Assembly: GCA_029881275.1 (NCBI GenBank)
Contig: JAOUMX010000006.1
Location: 1 to 40,779, forward strand
DNA length: 40,779 bases
From: Gammaproteobacteria bacterium
GTDB taxonomy: Bacteria > Pseudomonadota > Gammaproteobacteria > SZUA-229
Direction of reading: 5' to 3'
Below the pieces are notes generated by a model. The model was given only the letters and a program-made list of their open reading frames with translations. It did no database searches and was not told the origin of the DNA. Each line of letters starts with the position of its first letter. Position 1 is the stretch's first letter. Positions 1-8,817 of this stretch are shown here, piece by piece. The translations under genes were made by a program, and so were the position numbers.

Positions 1-73
1 GTAAATCATCACAGGCGGGTAATAACAGACCAATTGACACAATTATCAAAAAGGTTTTGATATTTAGATTCAT
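1..73 (-). CDS. N-terminus of a lipoprotein, truncated by the window edge (MNLNIKTFLIIVSIGLLLPACDDL...)
   Basis: Reverse complement of 1-73 opens with ATG and encodes a short hydrophobic signal peptide ending in the lipobox-like LLPAC. Too short for the ORF track. Same strand as and 81 bp downstream of the beta-barrel gene. Confidence 0.6.
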   Translation of the reverse strand, partial: MNLNIKTFLIIVSIGLLLPACDDL

Positions 74-154
74 AATTATCTCATTTAATCGTTTTATAAT
101 TTTATTCTAGTCAGCTTTATAATTTTTTCTTACATCAGGCAGGCGCGTAAAACA

Positions 155-1345
155 TTAGAAATAATAAGACAAAAGACAATTAAACTGATTACCCGGACTC
201 AATGAACCACCATATTCAGATAAGGAATGACCTGCAGATAGAATCACACTGGTTTTTAATAACAGATTTTCCTGCCAGTTTATATTCAGGCTAACTGGTA
301 ACAAACGACTGTGATCATTGAGATTTAAAATAACAGTGGGTGAAAGATTTACCAGTGGATGTAACTCAATGGTTAAACCCAGGGCAAGGTAATCCCTGGT
401 ACGCGTAAACAGTTCACCACGAAGAAGCCGAGATGTCAGCTCACTGTTCATTGGCAAGGTGGCGTTATTTTCAGCAAAACCATTATAAAAATATTCTGCA
501 AAACCATAAATATTATGCTCAAACCAGACCCAGGAATAATCCACATTGCTGACCAGTGTATTAACATGTTGCTGATCTGTCAGTTCAGTAACTGCAAAAT
601 CAAAACGCCAGACAGCATCGCTAATAGCTTTGGCGTAACCCATGGCTATAAATGTCTGATCATAATGTTGCGCATAGAGCAGATCGACATCGCCCTGTGA
701 TGTAAGCGCATGGTATTTCACTACCTGCGATGAGTAACGCTGATCGAGATCGCCTGCCGGATTACGGCGTGGCAACAGAATCATTTGCCAGTCATTACCC
801 TTACGGGTAAGCCATTGAGCGTAGAACATGTCATCACCGGTTTTATAATCGGTATCAAGGGCAACGGGATCAAACGGGTTGAAGATATCCAGTGCATGGA
901 ACAGGAAGCCATTTCCCCAGCTCACCGCCTGCCGACCCAGGCGCAATACCAGTCGTTCGCCACTGTAGGCAATAGTAAGACGATCAAGTCGATGATCCTG
1001 ATACTCATTGCTGTCATTTTTTAAGGTCGAGGTTAAATCAAACCAGCGTTGACGATCACGATCAATGTTAACAGGCAAGTCGGGATTATTACTGTGTAAT
1101 GCTGAAATCTCATAATGCATTGCGGCAGAATATTGATCCCAGTTATCTTCTGTGGCCAGGCGTAGACTCAGACTATTTAACGTTTGTTGATTGCCACTTA
1201 ATGGATAAGCAATTGTATTCGCCGGTATATCGGTATAGTTAAAAGCGTATTTAAAATAACCATAGTGTGTCCATGCCAATGTCACCACAGGCGACAATGA
1301 CAGTAATAATAAACACAAAACACATAATGATTGCTGAAATCGCAT
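155..1345 (-). CDS. Outer-membrane beta-barrel/porin-like protein
   Basis: 396 aa with signal peptide, alternating amphipathic strands and C-terminal aromatic (…LLSYYF). Directly abuts the ABC ATPase gene. Confidence 0.7.
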   Translation of the reverse strand: MRFQQSLCVLCLLLLSLSPVVTLAWTHYGYFKYAFNYTDIPANTIAYPLSGNQQTLNSLSLRLATEDNWDQYSAAMHYEISALHSNNPDLPVNIDRDRQRWFDLTSTLKNDSNEYQDHRLDRLTIAYSGERLVLRLGRQAVSWGNGFLFHALDIFNPFDPVALDTDYKTGDDMFYAQWLTRKGNDWQMILLPRRNPAGDLDQRYSSQVVKYHALTSQGDVDLLYAQHYDQTFIAMGYAKAISDAVWRFDFAVTELTDQQHVNTLVSNVDYSWVWFEHNIYGFAEYFYNGFAENNATLPMNSELTSRLLRGELFTRTRDYLALGLTIELHPLVNLSPTVILNLNDHSRLLPVSLNINWQENLLLKTSVILSAGHSLSEYGGSLSPGNQFNCLLSYYF

Positions 1346-2035
1346 TTAATTCTGCTTGTTATTTTCGACAATCTGGCCATCGTGTAATTTAATCAGGCGT
1401 TTGGCGCGTTGCATTACCAGCGGATCATGGGTAGAGATAATAAATGTCATTTCATGCTGCTCTGCCATGTCACGCATTAACTTTAATAAATTATCGGCGT
1501 TTACCGAATCAAGATTGGCGGTTGGTTCGTCCGCCAGAACCAGACAGGGTTTATCCACTATCGCTCTGGCCACGGCAACACGTTGCTGTTGCCCACCTGA
1601 CAGTTCAGAGGGTTTACGATCCTCCATACCCTCGAGTCCAACTTCCCTGAGAATGGCAAGTGAATGCTGCTTGCGATAGTCTTTGCTATCGCCCTGCATC
1701 TGCATCACCATTTCAACATTTTCTCTGGCGGTTAACACTGGAATTAAATTATACGCCTGAAAAACAAAACCGATTTTATGTAAGCGAAGTTCTGCCAGCG
1801 CCGATTTATTCATCTGGTCGACGCGTTGACCATCAACAATAATTTCACCGGAGGTGGGTGAATCCAGTCCGCCGATCATATTCAAGAGCGTTGACTTACC
1901 CGAACCCGAAGGGCCGGATAAACAGATAAAATCCCCTGCTTCAATATCAAGATTAATATCAGTCAATGCCCTGACTTCGATCAGACCCTGACGGTAAATT
2001 TTATTAACATGTTTACAGCTAACAACTGTGCTCAT
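1346..2035 (-). CDS. ABC transporter ATP-binding protein, LolD/MacB type
   Basis: Walker A GPSGSGKST, signature LSGGQQQRVAVARAI, Walker B LVLADEPTANLD. Confidence 0.93.
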   Translation of the reverse strand: MSTVVSCKHVNKIYRQGLIEVRALTDINLDIEAGDFICLSGPSGSGKSTLLNMIGGLDSPTSGEIIVDGQRVDQMNKSALAELRLHKIGFVFQAYNLIPVLTARENVEMVMQMQGDSKDYRKQHSLAILREVGLEGMEDRKPSELSGGQQQRVAVARAIVDKPCLVLADEPTANLDSVNADNLLKLMRDMAEQHEMTFIISTHDPLVMQRAKRLIKLHDGQIVENNKQN

Positions 2036-2036
2036 A

Positions 2037-3266
2037 TTACACCCTTGTTATGGCATCTGCGGGAACCAGCCGGGATGCATGCCATGCCGGATAGAGACTG
2101 GTTAACATGCCCAGAATAATCACTACCGAATTTGCCAGTATCAAATCTTTACTGATAATGACAAAGGGAATGATGTTCGACAAGTGAGCCAGTTCCATGC
2201 CCTGCGCAAAAGCAGACACATCTATACCCTCACCGGTAGCCAGTACAGATAGCCAGGCAAAAAGATTACCGGCCAGCAGCCCGATACTTAATAACAGTAC
2301 TGATTCAACCCAGACCTGCCCCATGATAAAACCCGGTTTCAATCCCAGTGACTGAAACAGGCCAAACTCCCGGGTACGTTCAAACACCGACATAAGTAAA
2401 GTATTGACAATACCAAAGCCCATGGCGAGGAAAACAATTAAATGCCAGATGAGATGAAAATTTTCATACAGGTCGACAATCAGTTTGGAAACCGGTTCCA
2501 GTTGTGACCAGGTTTTCACATCAAGCTGCGGGTTCTGTTGTTGTAATTCAGCAGCAATCACATCGACCTGATTGATGTCGTACAGCAAAATTGATATTTC
2601 TGACACTTCGCCCTTGATACCGAGCAATTCTTCACTGGTTTCCAGGCCGGTAAAAACAAAACCTTTTTCCAGCGCTTCTAACTGGGTATCAAACAGTCCG
2701 ACAATGCGAAAGCCACGATCTGTAATTTTATTATCTTTATCCTGTGACATCAGCACAATGCGTTTGCCGAGTCGGGTTTCAAGTCGTTCTGCCAGTTTAC
2801 GACCGATAATAATGCCGCTATCGCCTGGATCCGTTAAATAACGCCCTTCAACAATAGAATCTTCAAGAAACGATATACCGCTTTCGTTTTCAGGATCAAT
2901 GCCCACCATTATCAATCCTGTTGATTCACGTTCACTGGCAATCACAGCCGGTACACGCAGCCGACTGCTGATCTGTTTTATCTGCGGATTATTCAGCGAT
3001 TCAAACAATGCTTCATCGAGCAATTGAAAGCGGTGATCAATCACAGGGTCATCGAGATATTGACTGGCATGAATCTGAATATGACCGGTAAGATTATTGA
3101 TCGTATCCTCCAGCACCTGCTGACTCATGCCGCGCATAAAGGCGGCGGTAAAAATCATTGCCCAGACACCGAGCACGATGGCAAACAGAATCACCAGTGT
3201 GCGCCGACGATTGCGCCACAAATTACGCCAGGCTAGTGAAAACAATAATGAACCCATGTAATTCAT
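2037..3266 (-). CDS. ABC transporter permease, FtsX/MacB/LolC-E type
   Basis: 409 aa; N-terminal TM with AWRNLWRNRRRT, large periplasmic domain, C-terminal FtsX-like TMs (SVFERTREFGLFQSLGL). Confidence 0.9.
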   Translation of the reverse strand: MNYMGSLLFSLAWRNLWRNRRRTLVILFAIVLGVWAMIFTAAFMRGMSQQVLEDTINNLTGHIQIHASQYLDDPVIDHRFQLLDEALFESLNNPQIKQISSRLRVPAVIASERESTGLIMVGIDPENESGISFLEDSIVEGRYLTDPGDSGIIIGRKLAERLETRLGKRIVLMSQDKDNKITDRGFRIVGLFDTQLEALEKGFVFTGLETSEELLGIKGEVSEISILLYDINQVDVIAAELQQQNPQLDVKTWSQLEPVSKLIVDLYENFHLIWHLIVFLAMGFGIVNTLLMSVFERTREFGLFQSLGLKPGFIMGQVWVESVLLLSIGLLAGNLFAWLSVLATGEGIDVSAFAQGMELAHLSNIIPFVIISKDLILANSVVIILGMLTSLYPAWHASRLVPADAITRV

Positions 3267-4492
3267 ATACTGTGCATTGCCTCAACCGGTTGTAATTTAC
3301 GAATACGGGTGGCGGGATACAGTGCAGTGATCAATGTAAACACCAGGATCACGGCAGGACCCAGAAAAATACTTTTCAATGACATCTGCGGTGTCAGAGT
3401 TGCAGGTATGTTATACAGTTTTCCCATCTCTTCCATGCCTGAAAATGTCAGACCATAAATATAAAAATAATAATTTATGGCAACACCAATCAATGTTCCG
3501 ACAGCCAGACCCAGCAAGGTTAACAGTAACACTTCAAGCATGACCAGACGGCTGATATTAAACGGCGTGTAGCCCAATGCCAGCATAATGCCAAATTCGC
3601 GCGTACGCTCCAGCACAGACATTAAAAAGGTGTTCAGTATGCTGAACGTAATAATGGCCACCAGCACAATATACATTAACCAGCCTGATGAATAATCTAA
3701 CTCGATTGCCTGCCGTATACCCGGTTGTATTTCATCCCATGACAGAATAACCAGATCATCATAAGTGGAAACCAGTTGCTGAAATTGATGGCGCATTGTT
3801 TCCAGTTGTTTGACATCTTTTTCATAAACGACAATAGCGTGACCATGCTGATCCATATTAAACACATCCTGAAATACCTGTAATGGCATTTGCAGGAGAT
3901 TGCGATCAAGTTCGCGCGAACCCGATTCATAAATACCAACCACCGGAATAATGGTGGCGGCAACGGAACCATCCCTGCCGCTACCCAGAATAGTGAGTTC
4001 ATCACCTACCTTGAGTTGCATATTGCGTGCGAGACTACGACCGATGACTATTTCACTGGCTGTTTCTGATGACAAATAACGTCCATCCTTGATGACACCC
4101 GGCAAACTGGATACCTGCTGTTCATATTCGGGCTGCACGCCAACGATCATGGTGCCATAGGTTCGCATCTCTGATGACACCAGCGCAAAACCATTGGCTC
4201 TGGCTGCAATCGCGCTGATACCGGTCTGTTGTCGCAGCTCACTGGCCAGCCTGGATATATTGGCAATGCTGCTGCGCATTTTAGGTTCATCAAGATAACC
4301 CTGCTTCTGTACCTGTATCAATCCATGATATATGCGAATGGAATTTTGAATCATCAAATCGTACTGACCTAATTGCAGACCAATACTGAACACCAGTAAG
4401 GCCGCACCAAAGGCAATTGCCAGCATGGTTAATATGCTACGTCGCGGTTGACGCCAGATATTTCGCCAGGCAAATCGCCAGGTACTCGCCAT
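3263..4492 (-). CDS. ABC transporter permease, FtsX/MacB/LolC-E type
   Basis: 409 aa; AWRNIWRQPRRS, SVLERTREFGIMLALGY. 4-bp overlap with the next permease gene. Confidence 0.9.
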   Translation of the reverse strand: MASTWRFAWRNIWRQPRRSILTMLAIAFGAALLVFSIGLQLGQYDLMIQNSIRIYHGLIQVQKQGYLDEPKMRSSIANISRLASELRQQTGISAIAARANGFALVSSEMRTYGTMIVGVQPEYEQQVSSLPGVIKDGRYLSSETASEIVIGRSLARNMQLKVGDELTILGSGRDGSVAATIIPVVGIYESGSRELDRNLLQMPLQVFQDVFNMDQHGHAIVVYEKDVKQLETMRHQFQQLVSTYDDLVILSWDEIQPGIRQAIELDYSSGWLMYIVLVAIITFSILNTFLMSVLERTREFGIMLALGYTPFNISRLVMLEVLLLTLLGLAVGTLIGVAINYYFYIYGLTFSGMEEMGKLYNIPATLTPQMSLKSIFLGPAVILVFTLITALYPATRIRKLQPVEAMHSI

Positions 4493-4514
4493 GTCTAAAC
4501 TCCTGTCAGATTTA

Positions 4515-5270
4515 CTAGAACCTTGGATTTCTCAAATTCGACAAGGTAAACGTTGTATTACTGATGTCTGCATCAAACTGAATATGGTGCAAACGAAACT
4601 CTGTCCATTCATCGTCTGCATCGACTTTTTGCATGCGTTCAATCGTTGCCAGATTACGCCCGGAAATAAATTTAATTTCCCGTGTCACCAGTTGTTTAAC
4701 CAGTATGCCATCCTGATCGTAAAATTTATGCTCCAGCAATACATGGTCATCACGTACCGTCAGTATTTCCTTACCCCAGACCACAGGTGCATCATCATGG
4801 GGAACAGATTCAATCACATAAATAGTAATACCCTTTTCCTCGCGCTGTTCTAATATGGTATGGGTGTAGTTATCAATCAGATCATCGGCACGGGCAACAT
4901 CATTATTGGAAAAATCAGATCCCATCCAGCTCTGGTGCGACATACTGCTGGGTATTTTAATCACCTTGTTTATTTTTGGCGTGTAACTCCACATATCATC
5001 ACCCAGCAATAAACTGCCATTACCCATATCCTTTTTTGGCGCTGTAATTCTAACCAGAGACTTATCCAGTCCCCGGGTCCATATTTTCATATCCATAGAA
5101 CGCTGCCAGTCCGGCCGATGAATGATCATACTGGCTTCTGAATAAGAAGACAGCCCACGAAAATGATCAATGGCATCTTTGATTAATTGCCGGGCGTCTG
5201 CGGCAATAGCCTGAGTCGATAAAAGGCATAACACAAATAATTTAATTAACATAAACTGTAGTTTGTGCAT
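4515..5270 (-). CDS. Outer-membrane lipoprotein-sorting protein-like (LolA/LolB fold) periplasmic protein
   Basis: 251 aa with signal peptide; pattern MDMKIWTRGLDKSLVRITAPKKDMGNGSLLLGDDMWSYTPKINKVIKIPSSM is typical of LolA-like proteins paired with MacB-type permeases. Confidence 0.8.
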   Translation of the reverse strand: MHKLQFMLIKLFVLCLLSTQAIAADARQLIKDAIDHFRGLSSYSEASMIIHRPDWQRSMDMKIWTRGLDKSLVRITAPKKDMGNGSLLLGDDMWSYTPKINKVIKIPSSMSHQSWMGSDFSNNDVARADDLIDNYTHTILEQREEKGITIYVIESVPHDDAPVVWGKEILTVRDDHVLLEHKFYDQDGILVKQLVTREIKFISGRNLATIERMQKVDADDEWTEFRLHHIQFDADISNTTFTLSNLRNPRF

Positions 5271-5327
5271 CTGTATAATGACCTGTAGTTATTTCTCTTT
5301 TATCAAAATCTGATAATAATAATGACC

Positions 5328-6107
5328 TTAACGCACCAGCACCAGAATACAGCCCAGTTGATCCAGCAAGCGCCCGATTTCTCGACCTTGCGTGGTTAAC
5401 TCCTGCTCTAGCGGCAAAATCATAAGCCCGGGCTTTTGCCTGGCCAGCCTGGTAATAATATTATCAACACTGTACTGATCTATATTTTGATAATCAACCT
5501 GAACTGAAAAAGGAAGCAGATATTGCTGCACTGAGAATTGCGCATCCGTTGTTGAGGTAAATACCTTAAGATTATGCAATTCACCATCCTCAATCAAAGA
5601 ACGAATGACATGCAGTGCTTTTTTTGATTGCGCGGACTCATCATAAAAAAATACTGCCGGATTAATGATCAGCTCAAGCCTGTCAGCCTTAATTTTATTC
5701 ATCGAGACATACTTATCAGGCAACAGAATTATTAACTGTGAATCTTTTGCCTCAGTCAATGCCGACTCAATAACAGACCCTTCCCGCGTTCTGAAGGTGC
5801 AGGTGACATTGGATATTTGCGCAAAATTAATCATCACCTGACGAAGATTATCTGCATGACGGCGTATCTGACGTAACATGGCAACACTATCAAGATTACG
5901 CACAGTTGCCGTCGGAAAAACAATTTCACGACTAAACGGCATATTGGCAACATGCAAAAGATCCGCATCTTCTACAAACAGACCGCAGACATCCGCTTTT
6001 AATTTTTTAGCAAGGCCAAGCAGCGAACGTAAAACAAGCGTACTCTGACCATCTGATCTTAAAGCAATCAGTATTCGCTCAATTCTATTTTCAATATCGT
6101 TATTCAC
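5328..6107 (-). CDS. Universal stress protein-like protein
   Basis: 259 aa; RILIALRSDGQSTLVLRSLLGLAKKLKADVCGLFVED resembles a UspA-like N-terminus. 4-bp overlap with the Lon-like gene. Confidence 0.55.
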   Translation of the reverse strand: MNNDIENRIERILIALRSDGQSTLVLRSLLGLAKKLKADVCGLFVEDADLLHVANMPFSREIVFPTATVRNLDSVAMLRQIRRHADNLRQVMINFAQISNVTCTFRTREGSVIESALTEAKDSQLIILLPDKYVSMNKIKADRLELIINPAVFFYDESAQSKKALHVIRSLIEDGELHNLKVFTSTTDAQFSVQQYLLPFSVQVDYQNIDQYSVDNIITRLARQKPGLMILPLEQELTTQGREIGRLLDQLGCILVLVR

Positions 6108-8527
6108 GTTTTATCCTTGCCTGATGATTTTGAAAATTTCTGCCGTATACGATTCATTTCATTAAGACGATTCTGTACCAGTGCATTCACTGTTTTTCCG
6201 GGAAACAGACCTTTGGCATTAATCTCACCCGCCGAAATACCGGTCAATAACATCATCACCTGATCCACTGTCTGTACCGAATATATTTTGAAATTATGCT
6301 TACTGACGGCATCAACAATGTCTCTACGCAACATCAGGTTTTTTATATTGGATTGAGGAATAATAACCGCCTGCTGACCGGTCAGCCCCCTGGCGTTACA
6401 AATATCAAAAAAGCCTTCAATCTTTTCATTCACACCGCCTATGGCCTGAACCTGACCCAGCTGGTTAACTGAACCGGTGACGGCGATAGACTGATCAATG
6501 GGCAATTCAGACAGGGCCGACAACAATGCACAAAGCTCTGCAACTGAAGCACTATCACCTTCAACCATGCCATAGGACTGTTCAAACACAAGGCTGGCCG
6601 AAAGTGACAAGGGCTGATCCCTGGCATATCGATTTGCCAGATAAGAAGACAGGATAAGCACACCTTTTGAATGAATCGAACCACCCAGCTCAACTTCTCT
6701 CTCGATATCTATAACCTTTCCTGTACCAAGACGTGCAGTTGCGGTGATTCGCGAGGGTCGTCCAAATGCATAATCACCCAGCTGCATAACAGACAGGCCA
6801 TTCACCTGTGCAACCTTGCTGCCTTCGGTTTCAAGCAAATAGGTACCGCGCAATACCTGTTCATGCACACGCTCACGCAACTGATCAAGGCGCCTGATGC
6901 GAGTATCCAGCGCCACCTGCACATCGTCACGAATGACGACTTCATGATTATGCTCGCCAGCCCAGTAGTCAGCTTCACGTAACAGATCGAGTAGATTACT
7001 CATATGCAACGACAGCTTTTCAGCATCTTCGATACGCCGTGCACAATCTTCAATGATTAATGCCACCGCGTCTTTTGCAAAAGGTTTAAAATCGGACTCA
7101 CGTTGCAGCCTGGCAATCAGGCCTGCAAATAAAACCGTGTTTTCTGGCGTGCGTTGAATATCTTCAGAAAGATCAGCCGCTACCTTAAATAGCTGATTGA
7201 ATTCCGGATCATATTTTTTTAATAGATAATAGAGCCAGCGATCGCCTGTCAACACAACTTTAACATCTAACGGGATTGGTTCCGGCTCAAGCGAAATCGT
7301 ACTGGCAAAACTGAGCATTTTTTCCAGCGACTCGATACGTATTTCATGCGCACGCAAGACACGTTTCAGACCTTCCCATGCAAACGGGGAAGACAGCACA
7401 CGGCGTGCATCGAGCACAATAAAACCGCCGTTAGCTTTATGCAATGAACCTGCTTTGATCAGGGTAAAATCAGTCAGCAAGGTTCCAAACTGAGCCATAT
7501 GCTCGATACGGCCGATCAAATTATTATAAGTCGGGTTATCTTCATAAATAACAGGAACCGTTCTGGTTTCACTATTATCAACCAGTACGTTCACCTGGAA
7601 GCGGGTAAACAATGCACTGGCATCATTTTTCTGAGCCATTTGTCCTTCAGGGCTGCCATAACGACGGAACTCTTCAGCATCCTCTATAAAACCATCTTCT
7701 GCCTGATTTAGATAATCCATAACATTCTGATATTCGTGATACCGGGTTCGTAGATCCGCAAGAAACTGATCCACAGTCAGCTGTGTAATTTCCCGATTAA
7801 GCAATTTTATTTTATTTCGTGTTTCTCTTGCCCAGACAGGAATCTTGCGAATAGTGGCACTCACCCTTTCTTCAATGTCATCTATGATGTGTTTAATTTC
7901 ATCCTGTTCCTTAACCGATAATTTTTCGAACTCTTCTGGCGTCAACACTTTGCCATTACGTTTTGGCCCCAGGGTGTAACCACCGGGAGTTCGCATCATG
8001 GCAATATTTTGTTTATCGGCTATTTCATCAAGTTCTACAAACGCAGCTTCTTCTAATGCAGTCAGTTCATCTTTAATATCTTTAACACGCGCATGGTATT
8101 CATCACTTTCAAATGCAGCGGGTATAGCCACCAGAAGATCCTCTACCAGCTGATTCATATCATTACGCAGCTGATTACCCAGACCTGCCGGTAACTTCAG
8201 AATCAACGGCGAATGCTGCCGCTTGAAATTATTCACATAGCACCAGTCACTGGGTTGTTTATGATCGATAACTTTTGTTTCCAGCAGATGCTTGACAATG
8301 GTCAGTTTACCAAGACCGGTGGACCCCGAAACAAACAGGTTGTAGCCATCGTGCTGAATTTCAAAACCAAAATCCAGCGCTTCTATTGCGCGTTGCTGAC
8401 CGATGACATCAGTGCTTTCAGAAATATCACTGGTTGTTTCAAAATTCAGAACCGATGACTCACAGGCGTGATACAGCTCATCTATTGATACTTCAAGTTC
8501 TGTTTTATTCATGACCTCACCCAGCAT
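6104..8527 (-). CDS. Lon-like ATP-dependent protease (AAA_32/S16 family); start may be the ATG at 8512
   Basis: 807 aa; P-loop-like GSTGLGKLT; S16 catalytic region GMVEGDSASVAELCALLSALSELPIDQSIAVTGSVNQLGQVQAIGGVNEKIEGFF with Ser/Lys dyad. Confidence 0.88.
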   Translation of the reverse strand: MLGEVMNKTELEVSIDELYHACESSVLNFETTSDISESTDVIGQQRAIEALDFGFEIQHDGYNLFVSGSTGLGKLTIVKHLLETKVIDHKQPSDWCYVNNFKRQHSPLILKLPAGLGNQLRNDMNQLVEDLLVAIPAAFESDEYHARVKDIKDELTALEEAAFVELDEIADKQNIAMMRTPGGYTLGPKRNGKVLTPEEFEKLSVKEQDEIKHIIDDIEERVSATIRKIPVWARETRNKIKLLNREITQLTVDQFLADLRTRYHEYQNVMDYLNQAEDGFIEDAEEFRRYGSPEGQMAQKNDASALFTRFQVNVLVDNSETRTVPVIYEDNPTYNNLIGRIEHMAQFGTLLTDFTLIKAGSLHKANGGFIVLDARRVLSSPFAWEGLKRVLRAHEIRIESLEKMLSFASTISLEPEPIPLDVKVVLTGDRWLYYLLKKYDPEFNQLFKVAADLSEDIQRTPENTVLFAGLIARLQRESDFKPFAKDAVALIIEDCARRIEDAEKLSLHMSNLLDLLREADYWAGEHNHEVVIRDDVQVALDTRIRRLDQLRERVHEQVLRGTYLLETEGSKVAQVNGLSVMQLGDYAFGRPSRITATARLGTGKVIDIEREVELGGSIHSKGVLILSSYLANRYARDQPLSLSASLVFEQSYGMVEGDSASVAELCALLSALSELPIDQSIAVTGSVNQLGQVQAIGGVNEKIEGFFDICNARGLTGQQAVIIPQSNIKNLMLRRDIVDAVSKHNFKIYSVQTVDQVMMLLTGISAGEINAKGLFPGKTVNALVQNRLNEMNRIRQKFSKSSGKDKT

Positions 8528-8814
8528 TTATAATGACATTTATTCGTTAATCTGCATTCCCGTAACGCAAATACACAACCCGGCAGACCGTTGCATAAAA
8601 CAAGTCCGCTAATTAAGCGCATAATCACAGACCTCGTTGTTGAACTATTCACGACAAAAGCAGCGAATAGAGTTGCTGCTGCATTAAATGAACCGGCCAG
8701 TACTGATAAAACCCGCATGATTACAAAATCCACACCGGCTTTAGCAATCCCGGCAGTTTGCATCCGCCCTGTTATTTCGGCTGCTGCACAGGCATTAATT
8801 TCAAAATCTTTCAT
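8509..8814 (-). CDS. Small hypothetical protein between fdsA-like and lon-like genes
   Basis: 101-aa ORF beginning 4 bp after the FDH alpha stop codon; its TGA overlaps the ATG (ATGA) of the internal Lon start at 8512. An antisense ORF at 8591-8902 competes. Confidence 0.45.
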   Translation of the reverse strand: MKDFEINACAAAEITGRMQTAGIAKAGVDFVIMRVLSVLAGSFNAAATLFAAFVVNSSTTRSVIMRLISGLVLCNGLPGCVFALRECRLTNKCHYKCWVRS

Positions 8815-8817
8815 AGA

